Shown: positions 47,785 to 60,508, numbered from the stretch's first letter. The stretch is DNA of 64,000 nucleotides from Lobosporangium transversale (GCF_002105155.1 NW_019028988.1:248001-312000); one strand, 5' to 3'. A program made the numbers and translations. The notes: generated from the letters alone by a model not told the origin.

Positions 47785-48049
47785 CTAAGATAAAAAAAAT
47801 GGTGTCGCAAAAAAAAAAAGAAAAAGAAAAAAAAGAAAAAAAAAAAAAAAAAAAAAAAAAAGACTCTCCTAAGTGAATTTATACAAATATACAAATGTCG
47901 AATGTACTCTAAGATTGTTGTGCTCAATTTTGAACCAAAGTCATAAATGCAACAATAACAAACATGCAAGAAAAAAAAAAAAAAAAAGAAAAAGTGATCC
48001 GATGGGTATTGATATGTACACGGAGACGTAAAGGAAGAAATGCAAGCTT

Positions 48050-48080
<31 letters not shown>
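47390..48080. other. convergent 3' spacer with T and A tracts
   Basis: The RRM gene and the C2H2 gene converge here. The spacer has a T tract (about 47751-47784), an A tract (about 47838-47861) and a T29 run directly before the C2H2 stop codon (48053-48081). No gene was seen. Confidence 0.55.
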
Positions 48081-48088
<8 letters not shown>

Positions 48089-49392
48089 TACCAAGCTCGC
48101 CAATAGCATCAACGTCTGGCTCATGGCTGGCCTGGACTACGAGGCCAGGAACAGAGGTATTATCAGTCGTCTTTGTAGACTTGCTCTTTGATCTGCGTGG
48201 AATAGTGGCCTTTGTCTTTGATTTTGATCTAGACAAATTTGTAGATCCACAAGCGTTATTGCTATTGGGGGCATAGACCACGCGTGGCGTAACAAGAGCT
48301 CCAACCATGCCTCCTGCAACTTTGTTCTTCTTTTTGTCTCTTCGAGAAGTGGGCACATCAGGGTGACCTTGATGTACTTTGCGGTAATGTCTCCAAATGG
48401 CGTCGTTCCTGATAAAGATCATGCTGCAGATTTTACAGGCATATGGCTTATCCTTGGAATGGATCCGTTGATGTCGGGATAGGTCATAGGGTCGCAAAAA
48501 GGATTTGTCACATTCGTTGCAAGCATGAAGGCGCTCAGTTGAGTGAGTCTTGTAATGGGCATTGAGGTTGTATTGGCGTAAGAATCGTTTCTGACAGTGG
48601 GGACAGATGAACTGACGTTCTTCTTCATCATCTCCTTCTGAGGTCGCTGTAGCTGGGGAACCTGCGCCCCCTTGAGCATCTCCCTCGCCTTCCGCGTACT
48701 GACTGGCGGGACTCTGACTTCCGATGCCGAAATAGCCTGCATTGTTGCTCAAGTTGCCGGGAGTACCGGGAGTACCGGTGGCATAAAAGACGCTCGGACT
48801 AAGACTAGTTGCGGAAGAGGGTGTGTAGGTTGGGCTTGCAGGGCTGGCTGTGGTCAGACATGCCAATGATTGTATAAGCCCCCGAGATGGTATTCCACTG
48901 CCTTGGCTGCTCTGATTGTAGTGCTCTGCCATGTGGGGGCTGAGAGGTGGTGTGGACGAGGACAGGTATGATTCGTCCAATAACTGGATCCGAGCTTCCT
49001 GGTCGTCTTCCTCTGTTCCTGCGATACTATCATTATCATCCCCAACACTTCTGTGATAGGCTCGGCTACCGTGACTGACAATATCGTGCATAGTTGAGGC
49101 GATAGTGAATGGGTGGGAGGTTGGTGCATGAGAGTGAGCGTGCAGTTGAGCAGGATTCACCACGATCGGAAGCATGTCCAAGCCTTTGGGCGCAGCTGTT
49201 GTAACGGCGAGTAGGTCCTTGGTACTGTATTCAACAGGGCTGCTCCAGTCAAGGCTTACAACAATGGCGGCGGCGGCGGCAGCTTCCGGAGAAGCAGAGT
49301 AAGGATTATTGTGGCTGGCGTAATTCTGTCCGTGCTGGAACTGATGTTGATGTTGATGTTGATGTTGGTGCAGCGGCTGGTACTGATGTTGC

Positions 49393-49424
<32 letters not shown>

Positions 49425-49880
49425 CCAGTACTGCGCCGGGTGCTGTAGGGGCTCGCTATGAGGGTGGGTGTAAGTGCCATGAGTAGCCTGTTGACTTTGG
49501 TGTTGAGTACGCTGCTGTTGATGGGCATAAGAGACTGGCAGGTGTTGATGCTGCTGCGGATGCAAATGTTGACCGCTGTACTGCTGCGGCTGGTTTAGTT
49601 CCTGTTGCAAGAGGTAGTCCATTGGCTGTTGAGACTGTTGAGAGGGAACAGCAGGGGGCTGGAAGGGAACGGCGCTGTTTGCAGTCGGGCTCACGTTGCC
49701 AGGAATTTGCTGAGGATACCATGGCATTGGAGAGAATGGTTGTTGGCCAGGGTGGTGTTGATGTTGCTGTTGATGGTATTGGTGCTGCTGATTCTGAACA
49801 AGGTCCTGATTCTGGGTCTGGTGTGATTGAGATTGTTCTCCCAGTTGATGCTGTGAGAAAGGAATAGAAGTAGGATGCAT
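48081..49880 (-). CDS. C2H2 zinc-finger transcription factor, Crz1-like
   Basis: This intronless gene encodes 599 aa starting at the ATG 49880-49878. The first half is Gln/His/Pro-rich with long polyQ from CAG/CAA repeats (around 49390-49425) and an LDMLPIVVNP segment. Three adjacent C2H2 fingers lie at about 423-506: CPHCQKRFLRQYNLNAHYKTH, then CNECDKSFLRPYDLSRHQRIH, then CKICSMIFIRNDAIWRHYRKVH; all zinc ligands are present. The YNLNAH and YDLSRH helices and short linkers resemble the fingers of fungal Crz1/Prz1 (calcineurin-regulated). No clear calcineurin-docking PxIxIT motif was found, so that link is only suggestive. A basic Ser/Lys-rich tail (SKSKTKATIPRRSKSKS) could be a nuclear localisation signal. 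Confidence 0.82.
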
Positions 49881-50129
49881 TTTAAAAATATTTATATTGT
49901 TTTATGTTTGTCCTTGTTGTTCAAACTGGTAGCTTCTTGTTGCTGTTGTTGTTGTTGGTGAGTGCAAGTGAGGGAAAAAAAATGGAAATGTGTGTGCCTG
50001 ATGCGTAGAAGGAGTAAGAGCGATAGTGACAGAAAGAGATCAAAAACAGAACAAAGAATATCAGAAAACGATAGAGTACAGAAGGCTAGAGAGGAAGGTT
50101 GACAAGTAAAGAAAAGAAGACATGGAAAG

Positions 50130-50160
<31 letters not shown>
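49881..50160 (-). promoter_or_regulatory. pyrimidine-rich leader (coding strand) of the C2H2 gene
   Basis: On the plus strand this holds TTGTTG repeats, then a GAAAGAGA-rich stretch and an A27 tract (50131-50157). On the coding strand it is a CT-rich leader about 280 nt long. Confidence 0.4.
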
Positions 50161-51180
50161 GGGACATGGGGACCATTTATGTGAAATCGTTAGCGATGTC
50201 AAGGATAAGAAAAGAAAGCAGGTAAAGAGAGAAAAGAGATGGGAGGAAGATTCAATGGCACACGCTACAATGGATGCCTCCGAGGAAGATGCATAGATTT
50301 TGACATTTGAATAGGCGCTCATTTTTGTGTTTTCATTCAGTTTTGATTGTCTGCCTTTCTTTTCTGCCTCTTTTTTTTTTTTTCCTTCTGTCATTTGTAA
50401 CTTTGTTTCTTTTGAGGATAGAACACATGGATTCATGTCTAAATAAACTCATTGACCAATGATCTGCATCGAAAATAGAATAAAGTAAAAAAATCTAATT
50501 GATGAAGAGTTGAATAAAATGCAACGTAAAATAAAAGAGTAAAATAAATCAGAATAAATCAAAATAAAATAAAGTATAAAATAAAACAATAAATAAACAT
50601 TAAAATAAGAGCAACTGCGTATTTTTTCTTTCTGAAGATGAAATAGGGTTGTAAATGATAAATCACACCTGGGGCATCCGGATAAGGATTTATGAGGTGC
50701 ATAAAAACTGAGTAGGAAAAAAAGGGCAGACAATTGAATGTTTTATTTTTTTGTTTATGCAGACAATGAAGGAACGTGCATTGTTACAAATAACCGCATG
50801 TTTGAATAGACACTACTTTACACAAGTGTATACATTCATATACACTATATATAATATATAAATATACACCATCCTATTGTATACATGTAACTGTGTATAA
50901 TTGACATTGCACCGTAAACAGAAATGTTGGTATGTCTGCCATCATTTCTTATCCAGATGTATCGGCTGTTTTTTTTTTTTTTTTTTTTTTTTTTCTTTTT
51001 TCATAATCTACAAAACGCAGGATAGGTTAAAGCCCTGAAGGGATTATGTGAAAGTCATAAAGGCTTGAAGGTCATTGATAATCCACTTTATTGCTCTTCC
51101 TTAACTACTATACTATACAATAACTAAACCTTCGTACTCAATAGCACTCGGAACTAATAAAATAGTGTCAAATGCAAGGG

Positions 51181-51214
<34 letters not shown>

Positions 51215-54200
51215 ACATACACACACAGTTGCTGCACGCTTTACTTGTGCTATTTTGGTCTCCATTTGCCTTGCTGTTGTGGTCATTGTTGTTTTCAACC
51301 GCCCATTTTACCGCCATTATCACTTACATTTTTTTATTCGCCACGGTTGATGTGAAAAATGTAAAGAGCTATAATAATAGTCATCCTAATAATGAATTAG
51401 TAATGGCAATAGGAATCATTAGCCCTATCAATTTTCATACATTAGCGCACGACTTTTATCTCGCCCTGTCTTACACTCTCTTTTCCTATCCGCACATATT
51501 AACTCTCTCATAAAAATAAGTTGGACGAATAGTATCAAAGATCCGAAGCAATTATCATGAGATACCCATGAACAAAGATACCAACTATTCGTCATTCTAC
51601 GGTGCAAACAGTTCAAAAACAATAGAATTAGGCACGCAGAAGAAACAGCTTAAATAATAATAACAATAAATATATGTTTATATATATACCATTAATTAGA
51701 ATTTATAATGGCCTTAATAGTTCTTGAACCAAAAGGGATTGCATGTGTGCGTTCAAGGTCTCAAGGAAGACAATTTGGTAGCATATACATTACCTTCCTT
51801 ACACTCACTTTCTCTGACTAGTTACCGGTTTTTTGCTTAATCGAGCAAAAAAAAAAAAAAAAAAAAAAATCATGAGCATTGCTGCTATTAGAGTATCAGA
51901 ACAAACACAAACAGAGGGGTATTTCTTTTTTTTTTTTTTTTTTTTTTTTTTTTCCATCTTTGATGTATTTCCTTCAGATATGGCATTCAAGGTTTCTCAT
52001 CCGCTCCTTTTCCTAAATAAAAAATTGAAGGCTGTGTTTTTTATGAGGTCGAGAGCATCCATGCGATCATGCAAAGTAAAAAACAAAGAGGAGCCCTCGC
52101 ACGTACTCAAACACATCTTTTTTTTTTTTTTTTTTTTTTTACCAATGGAAAGCATAGGTATATTGGCTTAATTCAACCTTGGTCTCAAGGGCCTCATGGA
52201 TCCTATAGTCCCATGCTCAACTCCTAACGCACTGACTGGTATGAAGTATAATAATAATAGTAACAGTATTGTATTTTTTTTTTTTTTTTTTTTTTTTACT
52301 TATTTTCTTTCTGTGCAATGTGAAATGATTGTCATTTGCCGTTTTGATACACAAAATGCAACCATGTTGATTTAGTGTCTCAAAATATCATTTTCCTTGC
52401 CTCATTTTAATGTACTGAATAGAATAAAGAGATACATAGTTCATGCTAAAAGTCTACGCCCCTCATTCTCCCTGATGTCGATCTCATATGCAGCAACGCC
52501 TTGATCTTTCTTTACTATGCGATATGTGGCAATGCTTACTATTTTCATCTTCTGCACCTTTGTTTGTCACCATTTTCCGAACAAACAGACTTTTTTTTTT
52601 TTTTTTTTTATTTTTTTTCTCGTATTGTATAAGGTATTTTTTGCTGTGCCTGTCGGCCAAATGTTATATCAACGCTTAGTGTGTATAATGTAATGGTTCA
52701 ATTTAATATATTTGTGTGCAATTGATGATCATGCATACGCTTTCTCTCCTTTGTTTCTTTTTGCTAAGATCTATGCCGTTATTTCGACAAATAGGATTGA
52801 TTAGACTCTATTTGGGTATCCCTCGTCTATCCATTCCTTTTTGACTCTTCTTTTTACTTCATCTCAATATGCAAAGTGGTATTTTATATACATGTATATG
52901 TACATGTAAAAGAAGAAAAAGGAAAAAAAAGAGACAGGTCATTGATTAGTATTTATAAATATTAAAGTTGTGTAACCTGGGCTGTAGCATTGCTCCTTTT
53001 TTCTTTTTTACTCTCTCCTTTACTTTATATACTTCATCTATTCATTTCTCCCACCCTTTGAAGCTTAGGTACATGGATATATACATGCACAACCTTTTTG
53101 TTGTTACACACAGGTCACAGGATACCCAGCTTTCTGCTTTTCCATATTGTAACCAGCGAGCTGGGAAACATAGTTTTAGCAGTGCCGTGATGTTGGTTTC
53201 TTAAGATAAATCTATTTTATTTGGATTGGTCAGTACAGTGCATCATTTCGCAGATTTTTTTTTTTTAAAATATTCTATTCTCTTTTAATGTTTTCAACAT
53301 TCCACATTAGGGAAAAAAAAAAAAAAAAAAAAATAAAAAAAAAGAGAGCTACGCGTTCATTAATATATCTACGAAGAGAGGTAATGATGGGAGAGGATAC
53401 CTTGAAAAAGATAGATTAGTCCTTTTTTTTTTTTTTTTTTTTTTTTTTCTTTACCAAAGTGTAAGGCAGATAAACACTAACTTGGGTATAAAGGAAGTAG
53501 GAAGGTTCAAGGTGAAGAGATCCAGGAAAAAGAGATTGGTTGTTCGCAACTAGTAGCAAAAACAAACACGTATCCACATAAGGCACGACAGTAAGAATAG
53601 ACAAACCATGGGGCCAAACAAAGGATGCTGACACATAAAAGAGGAAAAGAAATAAGTAAGCAATAAATATAATCTACAGGTACATTGCAATATAAACGTA
53701 ATGGGATTTTTTTTTTTTTCAACGATGTCAGATCACCGAATATTGTAGTACGTTCACAGCTCAGCGCCGATGCTCTGCTAAAGATACAAAAAAAAAAAAA
53801 AAAAAGAAAAGAAAAGTCTTGGCATTCCTCATCCGGTGGTGGCCGTCATGGTGCATAACCGAATAAAACAAAAGACAGGGAGACAATAAGAAATATTAAA
53901 ATATTAAAATATAATAAAATAAAATACATCTGAATAGCTCTGTCATTCCTCCACAGAATCCCCGCGGACAGATTGGTGGCAAAATTGTTTACACTAAAAA
54001 AAAACTGAGACTAGACTAAGAGGGCGAGGGGTAAGGAGGGAAAAAATTCGCCCTCACGTCACCATCCCACTCTCTTCCTGGTTACAATCTGTTTGTTCAA
54101 ACTTTAACTTCTAAATCGCCACGTGTGTTATGCATGGGCTTTGTTAAATGGATGTATAACAAAGCCACCAACCCTCTGTCCGACAATGCGTCTGGAAGTT

Positions 54201-54729
54201 ATAAAAATAATGTACAGTATATAATAATATATACAATAACAATAAAAAAACAAAAAGCCAAGACCAAAGAATGAAAATCAAGTAGGACAAATAAAAACAT
54301 AAATTGGAGTGTACAACAGAAAAGCATTAGTGGATCGCGCGATCTACAATCGTCATGGTATGTTGAAAAATGAAAGTTGGGCTGTAGTGAGAGCCCACTT
54401 GTTTGTCTGCAAGCATGGACGCTCTTACACGCTGTTTATTTTTATTGGCATTGTTGTTGCTTTTCTTTTTTGTTTTTGTTTATTTTGATGGAAAGGGGAA
54501 AGCGGGAAAGAATTTTTGTTTATGCACAAGGACAGTGGCCACATCCCTCCTCCTCCTCTCATGATATATATACAAACGTGCAGTTGCTCTTGCCATTTTT
54601 ATGCCTGGTAAGAAATACAAACGTTGATCTTTTGAATCAATTTCTTTTCCATCATTTCGGACCCGTAAGGAGCTTGTCTATTTTTTTTTTCGGAGCTTTT
54701 TTTAAAAAAGTGAACGGACTCCAGATGCA

Positions 54730-54763
<34 letters not shown>

Positions 54764-56231
54764 GAGGAGAGAGAGAGAAGAAGATTGTGGCCATAGTCCA
54801 AATGTCCATATCACTTTGGTTTGGATTGAATTAAACTATTATTCTCTGAATCCAAAGTTCAATGATTCTCTATCTCCAAGATTGAATAGCAGATTAAAAA
54901 GAAGAGTCATTACTTCAAAAACGATAATATATAATAATAAATAACAACAAGAGATAATAAAGGCATAACCTCGTCTATCTTGATTTTGGTTGTACAAGGC
55001 GAAGTTTCTCTCTAAAAAAACCCCCATTGTTGTTGTATGCTATGTGCTATATGCTATTTATGTTCATGTTGCCATAGTTCCAGGGTACAAGGTTAATTGC
55101 CGGAGATGCTGGAAAGTGGGCTGTAGGGCTGCACGGCCTTTACTCTGTCTTCCTTTAACGTTGTGGAATGACCCAAATGTAGAAGAGGCTGTGGTGCATA
55201 ATGAAATTTTCGTTTCCATCTGAAACTTTCTTCAACATTCTTCGTTTATGAGGGCGAGGGGGATTTAAAAAGGAATATGGCGATATTGGTACTTGGATAG
55301 TTGGTCAAACATTCCTTATTGAAAAGAAAAAAAAGGCTGGGTTGGCCAGGACAAACTTGCTAATCAAACATTATCAGGCTTTAAAATGGCACAGAATGTT
55401 AGTTTGTGTGTACAAGAGTGTGCACACGTGTGTAAAGGGTGGGCAAACGCGTCCTTCCCTCTCCTGTCGGATCGTTTCCTTTTGGCTTTGCTTTCTAAGA
55501 ATACAGAATGAACGGTCCAGGCCAACGAATGGATATATATTTTCCTGAACATAAATATGGTAACGTAATACACCCGCGTCCACAGGCCTGTATAACGCGT
55601 CAAATGTGCATGTACAAATATATCCATATTGGAAAAGCCCACTGGTACAAGCTATGAATAGCCATAGTTAAAAATATCACAAATATCAAAAGAAGTCCTT
55701 CTGCCCTTCCGCCTTTACCTTCGCCCTAGCCTCTGATACTATGAATCATAATCAACTCACTTATTGACAAGCGCACAGAAGCTGGAAGTTAAACCAGATT
55801 TGGAACGAACTGATTTCTTTTTGGTTAAGCTTTGATTAATTGTCAAGTAAAAGCCTTAAACTTAAATCGCGTCCATCGGCAAAATGGTGGCGCTTATAGT
55901 CACGTGATTTGTTAAGGGTCCCTTTATTCTTGCATGTCTTGTTTACTTTTCGAGGCAATGGCTTGAAAAAAAAAAAAAAAAAAAAAAAAAGCAAATAAGC
56001 TACTTTTCTTCACTCCACTCATCCAACCATCGTTTATCCCTGAGAAACTGTATTCAGCTTTTTGACAATAAAAAGTTTTGGCGCAGTCAGCTAAGGGCAG
56101 AGGATTTACAGGAAAGAACGAAAACTACACAAATTACATTCGAAAAAAAAAAAATAAAAAAAAAATAAAAAAAATCGGCTCTATCTTTTTACCACATAAA
56201 CTAATAGCACCAACCCCAAGTACAAGGAAAC
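50161..56231. other. large divergent intergenic region (no gene seen)
   Basis: With the leader this makes 6.35 kb between the C2H2 gene (minus) and CBF5 (plus). No ORF resembles a protein. The region has the densest set of homopolymers in the window (near 50970, 51181, 51847, 51928, 52118, 52275, 53315, 53423, 54731, 55972), AATAA-rich repeats (50500-50600) and TATA-rich patches (about 50845-50865). A short GC-richer patch with CACGTGATTTG lies near 55901. It may be a long regulatory region or hold unannotated non-coding RNA. Confidence 0.55.
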
Positions 56232-56595
56232 ATGTCCGCTGCATCGAAGAATAACGTTGAAGAGGCTCAGCGCAAGGGCGACTTTACCATCAAGCCAGAG
56301 TCTGCCACTCCTTCACTCAACACAGCTGACTGGCCATTGTTGTTGAAGGTTAGTGTTTATCTCAATGAAAACCAGTTCTCTTTTTTCCAATACTGCAAGT
56401 CAATATTTCGCTGTTTGAAGGTTTCTTTCTGACAAATGGTTTTCTATTACTTGCTTGTCTTTGGCTTTTTTCTTATTTAGAACTACGATAAACTCAATGT
56501 CCGCACTGGTCATTACACTCCTATCCCTAGCGGATGCTCCCCCTTGAGACGAGAGCTTACTGAGTACATCAGGTAACAATCGATCTACTGAAGGG

Positions 56596-56629
<34 letters not shown>

Positions 56630-58122
56630 ATCTTTTGGGCTAGGTCAGAAGCTAAAAGGCATTGGTCTCTAGGGAAAAGAAGACTTTTAATTGACATTTA
56701 TTTTTTTTGCTTCTAACTAAAAAAAAAGGTATGGTGTCATTAACTTGGATAAGCCTGCCAACCCTTCCTCGCACGAAGTTGTCGCTTGGGTCCGTCGTAT
56801 TCTTCGTGTTGAAAAAACTGGCCACAGTGGCACACTTGATCCCAAGGTCACTGGATGCTTGATTGTTTGCATTGATCGTGCAACTCGTCTGGTCAAGTCT
56901 CAGCAAGGTGCTGGTAAGGAGTACGTCTGTGTTCTTCGTCTTCACGATGCTATCGAGTCCGAGAAGAAGCTTGCTCAGGTAAAGAAACGAAATAGGCGTG
57001 AAAAATACATTGTTATTCTATTAGTTGTTTTCGGTTTTCTCCTAAGATTGCTCTCTAACTTTTTTTTTTTTTTTTTCCTTCTTCTTGATTTATTCATTTT
57101 TGGGCCCTTAGACCCTCGAGACGCTGACGGGTGCTTTGTTTCAGCGTCCTCCTCTTATCTCAGCTGTCAAGCGACAACTTCGTATCCGTACGATTCACCA
57201 ATCCAAGCTCATCGAATTTGATAACGATCGTCATCTGGCTGTTTTCTGGGTTGCTTGTGAGGCTGGAACATATATGCGTACGATGTGTGTGCACATGGGC
57301 TTATTGTTGGGCGTGGGAGGACATATGCAGGAACTTCGCCGTGTTCGTTCAGGACATATGGGAGAGGAAGACGACATTGTGACGATGCATGATGTTTTGG
57401 ATGCTCAGTGGATGTATGATAACACCAAGGATGAATCGTACCTTCGTAGGGTGGTTCGTCCTTTGGAGACACTGCTGACAACATATAAGCGTGTGGTGGT
57501 TAAGGACAGCGCAGTCAATGCCATTTGCTATGGAGCCAAGCTGATGATTCCTGGCTTGCTTCGTTACGAGTCCGGTATTGAGGTTAACGAGGAGGTGGTG
57601 CTGATGACTACTAAGGGCGAGGCCATTGCATTGGGTATTGCTCAGATGACTACGGCAGTCATGGCGACTTGCGACCATGGAGTGGTGGCCAAGATCAAGC
57701 GTGTGATCATGGAGCGTGATACCTATCCTCGTCGCTGGGGATTGGGGCCCAAGGCTCAGGAAAAGAAGAAGCTGATTAAGGATGGCAAGCTGGACAAGTA
57801 CGGACGCACGACCGATGCTACACCAGAGAACTGGAAGAAGGGGTATGTTGACTTCAACCGTGAGGACGCTGCTGCTCCCAATGCCGCTGCAATTGCTTCC
57901 GCTGTCTCTAATATTACTGCTTCTGCCAAAGCAGAAGATGACGAGGAAAAGAAGCGCAAGGCTTCTTCCAGTGACTCTGAATCCGAGAAGAAGAAGGAGA
58001 AGAAGAAAGCCAAGACTGAGGAAAAGAAGGAGAAGAAGGAGAAGAAAGACAAGAAAGACAAGAAGGAAAAGAAGGAGAAGAAGGAAAAGAAGAGTAAGAA
58101 GGAGGATTCTGATTCTGATTAA
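56232..58122 (+). CDS. CBF5: H/ACA snoRNP pseudouridine synthase, dyskerin (Cbf5)
   Basis: Cbf5 is the catalytic subunit of H/ACA snoRNPs and makes pseudouridine in rRNA and snRNA in the nucleolus. Four exons (56232-56348, 56481-56572, 56729-56978, 57112-58122) give 489 aa (yeast 483). It has the dyskerin N-terminal segment ([20 protein letters not shown]), then the TruB domain with the catalytic motif [20 protein letters not shown], where the Asp after Leu is the nucleophile, and [17 protein letters not shown]. Next come the PUA domain ([38 protein letters not shown]) and a Lys/Glu-rich KKEK tail ending in DSDSD. All expected parts are present. Intron 2 holds an A-tract of about 33. It converges with ALG7 with 137 bp between stop codons. 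Confidence 0.96.
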
Positions 58123-58259
58123 GCATATTTTATCATTAACAATATATTATGTTTTACTATTTTTATTTTATTTTTATGGTTATCGTTCACATCATTTTCG
58201 CATTACAATAAACACTCGGGAGGTATTACAAATATTCTATAAATTTTATTATGGTACAC

Positions 58260-60114
58260 CTATGATACGACATCATAAACAAACGCTACCAGTCGATACC
58301 GGATGAAGAATGCGACAAGACTGCATATCGTTTGGACAATCATAACAGAGATGGTTAGGTTTCTTTCCGACATTGGTCCTGTCTTAAGTAGTATTAGGTT
58401 TAAAATGGTCAAGTTGGTCATCTCGAGGGGTAGCTGTCCTGTCCTGGCATCGTACTCTACTTGAGTCAAGCCAAGGATCTCGAGGATTTTGATACTGTAC
58501 CATCCTGGCAAACTCAATTTACAATTTGAGGGACGGATCAAAAATGATTTAGTTGCAAATGACAGTGAGGGAGAAGGAGGCTCCGTTGTGGTGATGGTGG
58601 TTGAATCCCTATTATCCAGGTTTGCTGGTGAGGAAGATAGAGAAAATGATGGTGATTTGATAAGCGATCGATGCTGATATTGATGTTGAATGCGCCATGT
58701 TACGTCCGCATCAAGATTTTCCTGATCCAGGACCACACGACTAGGCTCCATAAGATTAGTTCCTCTATTGTAACGAGGAACGCGGTGCCGAGGGCAGGGC
58801 ACCAGTCGGAACAATTGCGGTGCCGATAAGATAAAGTTGAATATTTGGGGAATAAAGAACAAAAGAAGTGTTTTGCTATAGTGCGCAAGAATCCCTACGA
58901 CTGCGAAGGTCATTCCTGCAAAGTAACAATATGTGTCCCCGATAAAGACGCTGGAAGGGTACCAGTTGTGAGTAAGTAAACCGATGCTGACGCCAATAAA
59001 AGGCAAGATAAAATAGAGTGAGAAGCGATGAGTCTCAATTGCAGGGGCTCCGCTGGTATTGGCGTTGAGGAAGAGCGAATCGTTGACGGCAATGGAGCAG
59101 GCAATCACAAGCGATTGAACAACTTCGACGCCATTGATGCCTGCCATAATATTGATAGAATGGGTGCAAAATATAGCCACCATAGCCATGTATACGTAAT
59201 ATAATGCACCTATAGGAAGTAAAATGGTGTATATCCTACAGGATGAGTATACTTCTGTAAAGAATATTCCATAAAATTGATCCATGAGACTGATCTACGC
59301 CTTTGATTCATAAATTGATTGTAAAGTAGATGAAGTATTTACCAAGATCAATCAATTGACCAAAGATGAAGCGCAAAGGAATTGGTACGACAATATGAGT
59401 AACACCCATGTTCACCCAGTAGACCATAAGCAATGGAATGGACGCAATGGCTGGCAAAGGCATTTTGAATCGCCAACGGATGTCCAATACATCATCTGCA
59501 AAGCCTAAGAATACCATGGATTGAATTGAGAGAAGTGCAGATAGTAGCTCTGCCAGCTAAATTTACCCGAAAAGAAAAGTATGCAATGCAAGTTAGCTAA
59601 CAATGGATTTCTCATCATGACATTTTGAAATTTAAAAAGCAAATCATACGCCACCTTCAAATTAGGGAAGGTCAGTAGCGTATTAAGTTCTTGCGAATCC
59701 CCATCGCGCGTAGCCGTAAACCATCTCATAAATGGGAATGGGATAAATACAAACATAGTAACCAAGTAGATCAAGCCTGCAACCATGCCCATACTCTCGG
59801 GTCTATGCAATTTTACAGGAGGATTATGATGAATGCAAATAATAAAGTCATTTTATTATAAAATAATACACTTTCCTTCTTAAAACCACTTACAGAATAT
59901 TCTTGCTCTTCTTGCTCAGATCCATGCCCTTCAATCCAGCCTTGATAAAAATTTCGGATAATGCCGGAATGGCATACCATGTTATAATTCCAGCAAGGAC
60001 CGAAAAACAGATATTGACAATGACAGGATCGTCAGCGGTCGTAATAATAAGAAAGGCTGCCCCAGCTGCAGAGGTTAGAATAAGCCATGCGGTCACTGCA
60101 GAAATTTGGCCCAT
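58260..60114 (-). CDS. ALG7: UDP-GlcNAc:dolichyl-phosphate GlcNAc-1-phosphate transferase
   Basis: Alg7/DPAGT1 catalyses the first step of N-glycan precursor assembly at the ER membrane and is the target of tunicamycin. Four minus-strand exons (60114-59894, 59802-59655, 59556-59343, 59209-58260) give 510 aa. Family motifs are intact: [64 protein letters not shown] followed by AGINGVE, and [19 protein letters not shown]. Many hydrophobic segments alternate, as expected for a multi-pass protein. A Ser/Thr-rich insert ([17 protein letters not shown]) near the C-terminus accounts for part of the extra length against yeast (448). Intron 2 must begin with the unusual donor GTGGCG for the reading frame to hold; the other introns are standard. 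Confidence 0.94.
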
Positions 60115-60436
60115 ATTGCTGGTTTTTTAGAATGAAAGGTCAGACGTGAATGAGCAAGCCAGTGGACGATTAGCGGACGATGAGTTCTACTTTGATGTCC
60201 TGATGTCACTACAAGCTATTGCTACTGCCACTGTTGCACTGTTGCTGCTATTACTGTTTAGTTCCGTCCACTGTCGACGATGGAATGAGAGCGATGAAGA
60301 AGAAAAAATTAGAAAAAAGATATTTGCACGGGCCCGTACAAATAACTTCATCCAATTAAAAATTTATTAAAAGGGCGAATCACCCGCCAGCACGTGTCAT
60401 TGACATTTATCAGAATAAAAATTAGTGGCAAAAGTA
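60115..60436. promoter_or_regulatory. ALG7 upstream region
   Basis: These 322 bp hold the ALG7 promoter and the tRNA 3' flank. A T4 run just past the tRNA 3' end on the minus strand can serve as the Pol III terminator. The 17-bp sequence TACAAATAACTTCATCC at 60337-60353 repeats the one beside the first tRNA copy. Confidence 0.45.
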
Positions 60437-60508
60437 TGATCTACGCAGGGGTCGAACCTGCAATCTCCTGATTCGTAGTCAGACGCCTTTCCATTGGGCC
60501 AGTAGACC
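60437..60508 (-). tRNA. tRNA-Arg(ACG), copy 2
   Basis: The 72-nt sequence is identical to the copy at 3465-3536, with the same cloverleaf, anticodon ACG and A/B boxes on the minus strand. The immediate flanks differ apart from a shared 17-mer 84 bp downstream. A poly(A)-ended retroposon begins 279 bp upstream of its 5' end. Confidence 0.95.

Noticed and set aside
49256-49722. Alternative-frame Ser/Asn/Ile-rich ORFs within the C2H2 gene
   Set aside because: They arise from reading CAG/CAA repeats in other frames; the frame with intact zinc fingers is clearly the coding one.
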